In this document: positions 34,494 to 45,468 of the stretch, piece after piece
Position numbering within the stretch: position 1 is the first letter of the stretch
Layout: the number at the start of each line of letters is the position of its first letter
Assembly (NCBI RefSeq): GCF_051020955.1
Contig: NC_135019.1
Location: forward strand, 8,329,501 to 8,393,500
Direction of reading: 5' to 3'
Length of the DNA stretch: 64,000 bases
From: Megalopta genalis
Lineage: Eukaryota > Arthropoda > Insecta > Hymenoptera > Halictidae
Position numbers and translations under genes: made by a program
Notes under the pieces: generated by a model
Told to the model about the DNA's origin: nothing
Database searches by the model: none
What the model saw: the letters and a program-made list of their open reading frames with translations, nothing else

Positions 34494-35271
34494 TGTAACG
34501 TACGGAGAATTCTCCGACGTATTTTTTATACTCCTTCCTGAAGGCATACGCCATGCTGGCGCCAGCCAGCCGGGGGTTCATTTGTATGTCGCGAGTCAAG
34601 TACCTTCAAGGGGTACGACGACGAACGTTCTGGAATCGGACCACATAGGAACACCCTCGCTACCATTTCCCAAAGAAAATCTGGGTATATAAAGGGCCCA
34701 AACGCGACCAGAAGCGGGCTAGTTTCGAGCCAATCGTCGACGTGGAGACTCTAGCGAGATCGAGTTTTAATTCTCTTTCGAGCAAAACAATCGAGTAGGT
34801 AATAGATACCGGATCAGAAGCCCCCGCCGATTCGGCGCGATAAACTGAGAGCGCGATGGAGTCCGCGAAACACTTGTTCAGATACATTTGTAGTAAAAAC
34901 CAAAAACTTGTAATACAGTAACTTTTGCCAGTTACTTTGGTTACAAAATTCAATTATTTCCACTTCCTACTTCGAAGCAGTAGTTGGTACAACCCGCAGA
35001 GATATATCTTTACCGCTCGAGGTATATCTTCAACTTTTTCTTGCAAAAGTTACGAGACAGCCTAACTCCAATTTCCCTAAATTCTATCTCGATCTTAAGG
35101 TAGCCACCCGTGCCGAAATAAGCATTGGCTGGTCTACGCACCCTATCCCGATCTCAAGGTAGCCACTCGTGCCGAAATAAGCATTGGCTGGTCTACGAAT
35201 CTCCCTTAAAAAAATCCCAATCGCATCCAACCTCCGGCCACGCGAAGCTGCCTGGCCCTCGGCTCGTAACA
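34494..35271 (+). mobile_element. Solo LTR, copy 2 (778 bases)
   Basis: It starts TGTAACGTACGG and ends GGCTCGTAACA, the usual TG...CA of LTRs, with flanks GTAG and ATAG (one mismatch in the four-base duplication). TATATAAA at 34686-34693 is followed by a GC-rich segment, as in an LTR promoter. The 55-base internal tandem duplication (CCGATCTTAAGGTAGCCAC) is present as in copy 1. No internal genes flank it. Confidence 0.82.
34686..34693 (+). promoter_or_regulatory. TATA box of the LTR
   Basis: TATATAAA is followed by GGGCCC. Copy 1 has TATACAAAA at the same place, which would weaken it. This position within an LTR is where the U3 promoter lies. Confidence 0.5.
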
Positions 35272-35309
35272 ATAGAATCGTGGATGTAACTTGAATAGGT
35301 CTTGGATAG

Positions 35310-36075
35310 GTCCTAGAGAATATTGGTGAAGCTTTTAGATTCCAGCGTAGGTCTATGAAAATCATGATAGCAGTCCAGAATCCAGTAAAAGTCCATTGAG
35401 AATCCTGAAACGTCATTGAAAGCATCGGTGAGTCTTGAAGTTTCCTAGAGGTACGTCGAAAATCATGGTAAAGTCTTACAATCCACTGAAAGTTAATTGA
35501 AAACACTAGAGTCCCCTGGACACTCGTCGAAAGTCTTGATAAAGATTCTCTCGAAGGTTCTTGAAAATCATGATATTAGTCCAGAATGCAGTAAAAGTCT
35601 ATTGAGAATCCTGAAACGTCATCGAAGGCATCGGTGAGTTTTAGAGCCTCCTAGAGATACGTCGAAAGTCATGGTAAAGTCTTACAATCCACTGGAAGTT
35701 AATTGAAAACACTAGAAGTCCTCTGGACACTCGTCGAAAGTCTTGATAAAGATTCTCTCGAAGGTCCATGAAAATCATGATAGCAGACCAGAATGCAGTA
35801 AAAGTCTATTGAGAATCCTGAAACGTCATCGAAAGCATCGGTGAGTTTTGGAGTCTCCTAGACGGGCGTCCGTCGAAAATCATGGTAAAGTCCTACAATT
35901 CACTGGAAGTTAATTAAAAACACTAGAGTCCTCTGGACACTCGTCGAAAGTCTTGATAAAGGTTCTCCCGAAGGTCCATGAAAATCATGACGAGATCCCG
36001 GAAGCCGGCAGAAGTCCGTCCAGAACCGAGAAACATCGTCGAACGTCTCGGCCAGTCTTGGAGTCCACGCGGAGG
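35310..36075. repeat. Tandem array, about 3.7 units of 206-210 bases
   Basis: GAAAATCATGA recurs with the same neighbours at 35357 (TGAAAATCATG), 35563, 35770 and 35980. Other anchors are GAATCCTGAAACGTCAT and CACTCGTCGAAAGTCTTGAT. Units differ by substitutions and small indels. The last unit is partial and diverged, ending near CGGAGGGGCC. It is non-coding. Confidence 0.92.
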
Positions 36076-36790
36076 GGCCTTATTCAAGATTTTAGGTAAA
36101 CCAGTTGCTATCGCGGGCATATCGTTGCCGTTCAATTATGGAATTAACAACGCGAACGTCCGGCCCTTTCGGTCAGATGCGTAATAAATGCTCGCCGTTG
36201 CAACGATAACGGGTCGAATGAATGCAACGGATACCGGTATTTATGCGATCCAGATATCAGTGGAACAATAACGACCGCCGCGGTATCGTACGCAAACGCG
36301 TGCGCGTAATTATTTTGGAATTAATGGGATACGCGTTCCTGAAACGCGTTACAGCACGCAGCTGAATCGGGGAAAAATGCGCCACCGACGGGGAAAAAGG
36401 GATGCTCTTTGTCGTGTCTTTATTGGCGGAAAAAACGCCGATGGAAAAGAGAGAGAGAGAGAGGGAGAGCGGATTTTCAATGAAATAATATAAACGCAAA
36501 GTGTATGAAATTTATATGATACCCTTCGTCGAGGTTTTTAAATAAAAATACACTCGGCGGGACGTTCGGGAAATTCGTGGCTGGTACGTTAGCCGCGACC
36601 CGCTCCGGAGAATCAAATGTCCGAAAATCATACGCGTCCCCACCGTTTTCTTCCGACAAATAAAGCATACGAGAAACGACGCTCCGGAGCCGAGCAACAA
36701 ATAATATTTGTCCTCGGATAAAAGGGAGAGGGCGAGGCGTTCTGACGTGGATCCCAAGAAAGGTCTCTCCCCTCTTCATCTCTCTGTTTG

Positions 36791-36824
<34 letters not shown>

Positions 36825-37815
36825 TCTCTCTCTGTCTCCCTTTGCCTTAATAATGAGTGGTTGTTCTCAGTTTTCTTTCCCCTTTTTTCGCGATGTATAT
36901 CATGCGGGTAATACACAACGTTACGGCGTCGGTTCGGTGGTGGGAAAAGGGGAATAGCATTCTTGGCAGGATATTTGTGTGGGAACGGAGGGATGGCTTG
37001 GCTTAAGGAATGTCTACCCCCGCGGCAACAAGGGTCGAAGGTCTCGACAAATATCATAAAATGTAAATGCCATGGATTTGCCATGATACCAGCCAGAACT
37101 TCTCAATTTACCAATATGCCGGGGCCCTTTTATCCGGCTAGCGAGTATCACGGCCGGATTAATTCGTGTGCGTCGACCATTTTCGTGGCCTGTTTTCGCC
37201 GAGATTAAAATTTCTGTTCACCGAGGCTCGTGCATTTTCATGGAAACCCTGGGATGCCGAACGAATACATTTAACTTCGCCCCGCGTGTCTCGTCTCCGC
37301 GACGAATAAACTTTCCCGATCGATTCGCGTCGCGGAAAACACCCCCTATCCCCCCCCTACCCACCGCCGACTGGCCCAGAGGGGTCAACTTTCCAGCAAA
37401 CGAACGCTTGCAACTTCCGTCCTCGCTCTCTATTTTGATTATTACTATCGCAGAGCGCCAGTCCCGAACAACTTTCCTGTGTTTTAATGATTTCTGATGG
37501 CTCCGGCGACGCGACGTGCGTGGACTCGTCAACTCGAAACGGCGACGAGCCCGGGCACAAACGACCAACGACGGGTCTACTCGTCCCTTTAAACGTAGAA
37601 ACTTCAACACCTCCTGGTGTCGATGTAAATTGAAAACGTACGTATTTGTAGTCGCGAATGTCTTTTTTCTTTCGACAGAGGCTATTATTTCGACTATTAT
37701 TAGGTCATTAACTCCGAACTTCCGGCGATCGGATCGCACGGTATAGATTTCTTTCCGTCTTTGCGATCCAAATTATTTGCAGTGGACTGTTACCTCTTCG
37801 TCCAAGATGGTCTTA
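36076..37815. other. Gene-free stretch with microsatellites
   Basis: GA repeat (36447-36469) and a TC/AC compound repeat (36791-36833). GC-rich parts have overlapping open frames on both strands (37168-37740) and no recognisable protein. Confidence 0.5.
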
Positions 37816-38149
37816 CAGTAATTTCTCCCTAATTCGCGCTCAGATTGCGCATGAAAATGGACAATTTGTGAAGAGGAGATACGATCATTCCCATTGTTCC
37901 CTCTGTGATTTTTCGGTGTGTTTCTCGATGCTGTTTGTGGATCTGGCGATCGAAGTGTTGCCTAACCGCTTATCGTACAATTTTCTTCGTAGTTGCGATA
38001 ATTAGAAGTTTTTCGATTGTACAGTCATTTCTCCCGGAAATGCCAAATTTAAGGTTTCTGTGAATTTCTCTGTGCTAGTTCTACATTTATGTAATTTATT
38101 GCGCCCATCTTTGTGCGCAATCTGGGCGCGAATTAGAGAAAAATTACTG
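37816..38149. mobile_element. Diverged TA-flanked MITE with CAGTAATTT ends
   Basis: CAGTAATTTCTCCCTAATT on the left and AATTAGAGAAAAATTACTG on the right are complementary, flanked by TA. It shares CTCAGATTGCGCA and GGACAATTTG with the family at 28482 and 31982, but the centre is unrelated. Confidence 0.75.
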
Positions 38150-38283
38150 TATTTCGTCTAGGTAAGTCCAAGACCAAGTTACGCTAAATCCGAAGAAGTC
38201 TAAGTTAAATCTGAATCCAAGTGAGTGGTCTTCTCGAATAGATATTCGTACGCGATTTCAATGTGCCCCGATCTTACCTCCAA

Positions 38284-38530
38284 TTAACCCTTTGCACTCA
38301 AAGCCATTTTAACAGTAAATCTAAAATCATTTTTCTGACTTATAGTACTTTCATCTTACAAGACAAAGCGCATTTTACGCGTACGAAATCGAGTCTCGTG
38401 ATTCATGCAACGGTTACGCTTTCAATAATGTTTGAAATCTAAACTTTGATAATATAAAAATTATCTTGGAACGTGAAATAACAATTTTTTAGCGGTGCCT
38501 CAGAGTCACCACTCGAGTGCAAAGGGTCAA
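38284..38530. mobile_element. TTAA element with CCCTTTGCACTC ends (247 bases)
   Basis: TTAA at 38284-38287 and TCAA at 38527-38530. Ends CCCTTTGCACTC and GAGTGCAAAGGG are exact complements. Next to the right end is the imperfect palindrome GGTGCCTCAGAGTCACC (38495-38511). The interior is AT-rich. Confidence 0.82.
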
Positions 38531-40546
38531 CGTTCGATCGAAGGATTCAAAACGCAGATCGATAATAAATTGTTCAATTATACAATCTATTGTTTAGGTA
38601 ACGATTCGATCGTTCTTCGTGTACGCGCCGTTAAAAAGTTTAAGGAATCGCACGCTATTTTATTCTGATTGTATTCAATGATTAATCATGCTATCTTCGT
38701 ACACGCAAAAACAGATATAATTGGACAACGACTCGTAGGAAGCCTGAAACTATTTCTGCAGCATATCGTAATCATTTTACTAACCTTTATAAGCGACAAC
38801 GTTCTCTTTTGCGTAATTTTTGTTTTGTTATTGCTATTATTGCCATTCCCTCGTCGCTGCTCGCGTCGCAATACAGAATTTATCGAACACAAAAGTGTTC
38901 GACCGTGTGTCGATTCTTTCGAATCGCTTGCCGGAAAACGTGAGAAATCTGGGAAACGTAAGAGACCTAATCCGACGAGCAGCTTCCGCAGCCTCTAACC
39001 GGGCAGCGCCGGCATATTCTCGTTACTTTTCACCTGGCATAAAAGCCGAGAGTCCCTCGGATCTCTCTCGTATAACGAATCGTCTCGATGAATGAATCCC
39101 TCTAAAACCCAGCGCTCGTCGCAGGGGTAGAGAGTGCTTCCATCGTGGAACTTTCCGTAGAAAGACGTTCGTAAATTATATCGCCGAAGGAAGGGAACAC
39201 ACTTAGCCGTGTCCTTTCAGGGCCCGCTCGGGCCGCGGACGACGGGCGCGAGGGACGTTACCGTGGGAAGTAAAACGGGCGCAGTTAGCTGCACGTCCGT
39301 GTGGAAAGTTTCTGCCGTGTAATCGATTCAATTTTCCAATTCGTCTTGTCCAATTCCGGGCGGCGTAGCGTAGCGTGGCACGGGGCCGTTGAAAGCTCCG
39401 AAAGGAAGGAAAGTTACGCGAGAGCCGCGCTGCTGCCGCGGAAACGACTTTGTCGAGGCAACAGGGAAAAACCGTTCTCGCCCTCGACTATTGCGTTACG
39501 AGAGTCTCGGCGTCGAAACTCGCGGACAACGCACCACGGTTCTCGATTCTTCGCGAGTCCTCGTCCGGTCCTCTCCGAGGCCTGAACCCGGAAACAGGGC
39601 CGGGAGGAACCGGGTTCGAGGAAGGAAGGTGTGTGCCCCGGCACACCGACGAAGCGGCGTTCGCACGAGCGTACGGCATCGCATCCGCACGAGTTAAGCC
39701 GCGCAAGATGGATGGTCCAGCCGGTGGTCCTGCCCCGAACGTTTCACTCGCACTTATGATATATGGTGACGCCGCTAAAAACTGGCAGATGTGTTTCCCC
39801 GGTACGCTGCGCTGTTTCCGTTTCGGAGCAATCGTCGGCCCGGCCGTCTTTTCCCACCTTTTGCCCGCCTTAGCGCCGGGATAAATCGACGAGAGACGCG
39901 AACAATACTTGAGAGATTATACGCTCGGCCGGCGCCTAGCGTCGTGACGCCGCCGCCGCCGCGCCGAAAAACCTTATATTCCTTGTTCCCGTTTGATATA
40001 TGGCCCTCGGGCGAGTTGTCGCGGCGCGGCGGCCGAGAGTTCTTGTCGCGGTTTGTTTCCTTCGGGTGAAAAAATTTCCCGGAGCAGAGTCCTCGATCCT
40101 CGGAAGGTGTCGGGGCCGTTCTTCGGGCTACACCTTTTCCGGCACTGTCATCCGGGGATCGTTGTTTCAACGTGTTCCGCGGAGGTTTTGCCTCGTCGAA
40201 GTTCGTCAGCGAGACGTTCCGGGCGACAGGTGTTTTATGGTTCACCGGGCCACGCTTCCTCGGTGCCACGGTTCGACCCGAAGAACTCGAGCCGGGTAAA
40301 CGATGCTTGGATCGGCTTTAATTTTAACACTTTATCGTCCGGTCGTGGTTGAGGCTGCCACTCAGTAAGGACTGGCTTAGTCGCGCGCGCATTTGCTCCC
40401 AGTACCGGCTAAATTTTCGCTATTCATTGTGTTGTGCTTATTCCATTAAAAATAATAATAAATAATAATAATTATTATAATTATAATTCATAAGGATATG
40501 GGGAGGTCAGCATACAGGAGGTCAGCTACTAACAAAACAGTAAAGA
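38531..40546. other. Gene-free stretch, CpG-rich from about 39000
   Basis: Several long overlapping frames on both strands (39300-40350) come from stop-poor GC-rich sequence; none shows a domain. It could be an upstream or first-exon region of an unidentified gene. Confidence 0.45.
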
Positions 40547-40688
40547 AGCGAAAACCGTCGATAGCTAAAAGTCGATTAATAGGCTATCGGTCGATAAGCA
40601 TTGGCAATCGAAAAGCCGATTAATAGGCTAGCGATCGATAAACATTGGCAATCGAAAAGCCGATAAATAGGCTAGCGGTCGATAAAGT
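40547..40688. repeat. Tandem repeat, three units of about 50 bases
   Basis: AAAAGCCGATTAATAGGCTA with GCGGTCGATAAACATTGGC recurs three times with small changes, ending directly against the TTAA element that starts at 40690. Confidence 0.85.
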
Positions 40689-40689
40689 G

Positions 40690-41648
40690 TTAACGTTTTA
40701 GGCACGACGCGCCACTATAGTGGCTTCCGCGGATGTCATCTTCGCACAACTCGACACAATTCGATACAATTATATTTCAGATCTTTCAATTTGAATGTTG
40801 CTCGTTCGACAGTCCGATCTCGACTCGTCGATTGTCCGTTGGTAAAACTCTTCCGTGGCAATCCCTATCTTCTATTATTTTTAAAGTTGTTCACAACAGA
40901 GCAGTTTCACATTACAGCGACTTGATTTGGACAAGTCGCCGTAACAATATATCAACGAAGTTTTATTTAACCTTTTAGGCACGACGCGCCACTATAGTGG
41001 CTTTCGCGGATGTCATCTCTCTGAACGACGCGCCACTATAGTGGCTTCCGCGGATGTCATCTTCGCACAACTCGACACGATTCGATACAATTATATTTCA
41101 GATCTTTCAATTTGAATGTTGCTCGTTCGACAGTCCGATCTCGACTCGTCGATTGTCCGTTGGTAAAACTCTTCCGTGGCAACCCCTATCTTCTATTATT
41201 TTTAAAGTTGTTCACAACAGAGCAGTCTCACATTACAGCGACTTGATTTGGACAAGTCGCCGTAACAATATATCAACGAAGTTTTATTTAACCTTTTAGG
41301 CACGACGCGCCACTATAGTGGCTTTCGCGGATATCATCTCTCTGAACGACGCGCCACTATAGTGGCTTTCGCGGATATCATCTCTCTGAACGACGCGCCA
41401 CTATAGTGGCTTTCGCGGATGTCATCTCTCTAAACAACGCACCACTATAGTGGCTTACTCCAGTAGCTCACTCGGTCATCGTTTGAATTAAATAATCGTC
41501 TTCATATGCATTGTTTCACACTTCTTTTGTCTTCACATCAATTTACAACAGTCTTGACAATATACAGACACTCTGTACAGTACCATATCAGACTCTGCCG
41601 TCCAGAGAAATAGCCTCGCGCAGAATTCAGCCGTACCTAAAAGGTTAA
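40690..41648. mobile_element. TTAA element with internal 321-base duplication and palindrome array
   Basis: TTAA at 40690-40693 and 41645-41648. Left end GTTTTAGGCACGAC (CCTTTTAGGCACGAC in the internal copies) and right end GTACCTAAAAGG are complementary. The palindrome GCCACTATAGTGGC follows at 40711-40724. A 321-base segment including the terminal repeat is tandemly duplicated, so internal TTAACCTTTTAGGCACG sites occur at 40967 and 41288. Further 44-46-base units with the palindrome fill 40980-41060 and 41290-41460. The 81-codon open frames at 40733 and 41054 are the same sequence duplicated and resemble no protein. Confidence 0.88.
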
Positions 41649-41863
41649 AGCTGACCGCTCCACGGAGCACCGAGGTCGAATCGACGAAGCTTCCAGGATC
41701 GGAATGAAGTGAAACGGTCCCTGGATCGGTCAGGAACTCGAGCCCTTGCTATTAGTTCCAACAGTAGACGACCAATGTTCTAAAGTACAATCGAATTCGC
41801 GAAAGAATCACAAAGTCCATACGACACTTTCTGGCAGAAGCATGGCAGGACCGTAGGATTCTT

Positions 41864-42589
41864 AACCTTTTGAGCTCTGAATACTTCTGGCCGAAACGGT
41901 TCGTAGGGACGGAGCGCGGCTATCGCTGACCATCGCTGGGGGCGGAATACTTTTTTGCCACACCGAAGTGACTATTCAAGGCGCAAACAGTAATAAATTA
42001 TAGTGATTCTTTTGCAGAAGGTTAAATAATTAATCTTCTGATTCAATGTCCGATGATAGCGATTCACTATATTCTATTTCACTGTCGTCCCTTGTGAAAT
42101 ATTCCTCAAGATTTGACAGTTTGTAGGGTGTCACGAATAAAAAAATATAATCGAACAAGTTATATTCCGTACTATCGTTGTTGACGCGAGCGGGACCGTG
42201 AGGTTCTTACATTCGCAAGACGATACTGCTGACCGAGTCGTTTTGAGTGCTTTGAGTCGCGAAAAGGTGACAGTGCAGGTAATTATTTTGAAATCTAATT
42301 GGTTAGAGAGTGGGACACATAAAATGGGATTTCCGTTTCAGAAATTCCCGGGGATTTTTATGACCCTAATATTGCCCAACAGCTACCTAAGGAAGGCAAA
42401 TTACTAACGAGTGCCCCTGTATTAATTCTACACGAAAATATCTGCATATTGATTGAAAAAATCGACAAACGCATATGTGCGCCCTTAGTCCAGGCCGATG
42501 ACTTAGAGAAAACACGTAAATGCGGCCTTAGGCTACACGGATGACATTCGCCAAACGCACATATGCGTCCATAGAGCTCTAAGGGTTAA
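41864..42589. mobile_element. TTAA element with CCTTTTGAGCTCT ends (726 bases)
   Basis: TTAA at 41864-41867 and 42586-42589. Left end CCTTTTGAGCTCTGAA and right end ATAGAGCTCTAAGGG are largely complementary. Near the right end CGCATATGTGCG (42470-42481) and its inverse CGCACATATGCG (42556-42567) form an inverted pair. On the minus strand around 42045-42115 an acidic stretch (translated EIEYSESLSSDIESED) recalls piggyBac transposase N-termini, but it is too short to call a gene relic. Confidence 0.78.
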
Positions 42590-43957
42590 AGAAAAATGGT
42601 AGATCTTGTCGAAGACTACCTCGATAATGGCGCCTATTCCTCTCCTCGTTCCGTCGGCGATTAATTAACGGTATCAGTCTCGATGGAGCTCGTAACTGGA
42701 CGCTTCTTGAAACTGCGAAGTCCGCCGAATTTCCAGGTGGTGGCAGAAATTGAAGGATTCTGTATTTTTCAGTGCGGAGTCCCGAAAAGCAGTCGAAAAT
42801 ATGAGCGACACTGAAAATGGAGTTTTCGTTGAAATTAACTCTTCTCAAAGGATAGAATCCACTGGCGACTCCACGGCGAGCCACGGTCCCCGTGCGCCTT
42901 GTAACATGCACCTGCAGTTGCACCGGACGTGACGCCGGGATTAGAGAGGAAAAAGCCGAGGACAGAGGAAAAGAGACGGCCGAGCGGCGCGACGCGCGGT
43001 TTCATTAATGTTTAGCCGGATCTTTGATTTTCGCGTTGACTCGGCCCGGTATTTCGCTGAAACGAGCCGTCATTCGGTCGTTCCCAACTCCGCGGAGACC
43101 GATAGCTTTGATAATCCCCCTCTCCCCAATGGTATTCTCATCCTTATCAGATTCCAAGGCGAATAGTTGGTCTTCCCGGCAAGAAGCACCGCGGTATTAA
43201 CAATTCGTTGAATTCGGGATTCGGCCTTCCGCGCTACCCTCGATTCCCCAAGAATACGACGCCCGCGATCGAGATGCTTTATTTACCATGCAAAAGCTTC
43301 CCGGAGGCTCTCTGTTCTCGCATCCAGCCGCAACCATGAAATTTCGAGGAAAATTTCATTCCAAAGACTACGAGGAAACCGCGTGAATACCGGCAGGTAT
43401 TTCGAGCTCTGCTTTGATTGCAAGCGCAGCCAATTAACGCTGGGGTTGCGCCGTCGTCATAGTCGTTATCGTCTATGTCGTTCCACGCGTGTACCCGCCG
43501 CGTGCCCGCTAATCACGCCGCCAGCAGTCGAAACCGCGACGAGCGGAGCCTTAATGTCAAAATACACGGAAACCCGGCAAAGAGCCCCGACAATTTCGCG
43601 ACTACGCCTTCAACGGCAATTCCTTATCGTCCTGCTCCGCTCGATTCCACCGGAAACCCTCGATTTTTTTATCTCGCCAGCTGCCACCGCGAGATGGTAA
43701 TCTCCCGCGAGGACGAAGACTTCTTAGAGCACGAAAAATATTTTCTTCGAGAAACTAAATCGCGTATCGAGGACTTCGGTGTCCTTTAACACGCCGACGA
43801 CGCTCGTCCAAGAAGTTGTAGCGGCACACGGTCGGCGACCGCAATAACCATAAAACTGTCCGCTTGCAGATGTCAAGGGTTCGGCAGAGAGAAAACGTAG
43901 CACGGAAAGCAAGCACCGGAAATTCCTTTGTTTCTTTATTTTGTATCACTGCCACAT
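42590..43957. other. Gene-free stretch
   Basis: No gene is supported. Overlapping open frames at 43383-43790 have no recognisable domain. Confidence 0.5.
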
Positions 43958-44257
43958 GTACTGCAGGCCTAGCCGCGGAGAAAGTCGCCGGCCGCGTACC
44001 GCTACCCGGCCGAATGGCTGTCTCCCCCGCCAAACTGAACGGGGGTAAAAGAAGACAGCAAGTCTCCCAAAAAGGCGTCTCCCCTTTTTGGGAGAAATAA
44101 TATAAATATAATAATGTAATCTTCTTGTAATAATATAAAAAATAATATAATCTTCTTGTAACTATCCGCACCGCGCGTCATTCATGTACCTCTCTGAATA
44201 AAGTCCAGTAGAGTTTCACCCTGTGTCTCTCCGTTGTAACCCCGAGCAACACGTTAC
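43958..44257 (+). mobile_element. Possible short solo LTR
   Basis: It begins TGTACTGCAGG and ends CACGTTACA. Near the end, GAATAAAGTCCAG followed by a GT-rich tail (CCTGTGTCTCTCCGTTGTAA) looks like an LTR polyadenylation region. I could not find a matching flanking duplication or a second copy here, so this is tentative. Confidence 0.35.
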
Positions 44258-45356
44258 AAAGTGTTGATAAAACTTGGAATGAAATTTCTGCGCGTCCAAT
44301 TTTTCGCAATCGTCGTCGCTACAGCTTTCGCTATCTCGGCTATACAGCTACGTATCACGAAACAACCGAGAAAGTTCGCGCCATCTTACTTTCTATTCCG
44401 GCTCCATTTTATCAAAGTTTTATCTTCCGGTGTACTCTTTCGAATCGGGAGGAAGGAGAACGTCGAGAGAGTCAGTTTTACGAAATTGATTTTCCGGCAG
44501 CTTCGCAAGCTGCCACCTTAAACGTGGCGAGGATGAGGATGAACCGGTTCGAGGACGAGAGGATTATACCGTCCCAGTGCGGCGAGGATGTAGGACGAGC
44601 CTAGGGACCCCGCCGCCCAGCCGGGTTCTGGGGTTAACCAGCATTTACATAGGCGCGAACGTAGACTGAATAACAATGCTTGAAACGGAGCTAAAACCAG
44701 CCCCCGACCGCTCCGCCGAGACAACACACATTCGTCATCCCTTCCGTTCGAGCACGCGAGGGCTATTTCTGTGTCGAAGTTCTGTGGAAATCAGGCCGGA
44801 TGAATGGAGCTTTGTTAATTGAACGCGCCGGAGTTTCAGATTCGAGTTTACCGCGCCTTGTGACAGTTCGTTTTGACGCGGATCCCGGTTTAGAGTTCGC
44901 GACGTTGTCGGGAAACGGAGAATTCGTTTCGAGCGATTAGGAAACCATCTTCTCTCTCTCTCTCTCTCTCTCGTCCTTCTAAACAATTCTATGCATAATT
45001 TTAGAATCTTTTGTTAAAAGAGACTGAGCCACATATATAGTTATATATAGTATATATATAATTATACATAGTATATATATAGTTATATATAGTATATATA
45101 CATATACTATACTGTACTATATATATACATAGTATATATACATATACTATACTGTACTATATATATATACATAGTACATATATAGTTATATATAGTATAT
45201 ATATAGTTATATTGGAAATATAACATATGACATAATATGGCATATATAGGAGATGATGCTTGGAAATATAAGTAGCAGACGAACAATAAAACAATTCGAT
45301 GAAAAGTAGAAGTGGATCGTATTAAAATCTAGCGACCTTAATATATCACAATAAAT
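44258..45356. other. Gene-free stretch, ending in AT-rich simple sequence
   Basis: TC microsatellite (44948-44972), then an AT-rich array built from ATATATAGTTATATATAGTA-type units (about 45033-45225). No gene is supported. Confidence 0.6.
45033..45225. repeat. AT-rich satellite-like simple repeat
   Basis: TATATATAGTTATATATAG and CATATACTATACTGTACTA variants repeat several times. This is seen directly. Confidence 0.9.
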
Positions 45357-45362
45357 TTTATT
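45357..45362 (-). terminator. CSN2: CSN2 polyadenylation signal (AATAAA)
   Basis: AATAAA on the minus strand lies about 107 bases after the CSN2 stop codon, a normal distance for a short 3' UTR. The cleavage site itself is not visible. Confidence 0.5.
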
Positions 45363-45468
45363 TCTTCATATGGTTGGAGACAGGCATTCATGATATTCTA
45401 TACAGTGTAATGTCTAGATCTCGAGTTTTGCTTTCTTTTTGTCAAGGACCACGCGCGCCAACGCTTCA

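Noticed and set aside
40733..40978. 81-codon frame duplicated at 41054-41299
   Set aside because: Created by the 321-base tandem duplication inside a TTAA element; no recognisable protein.
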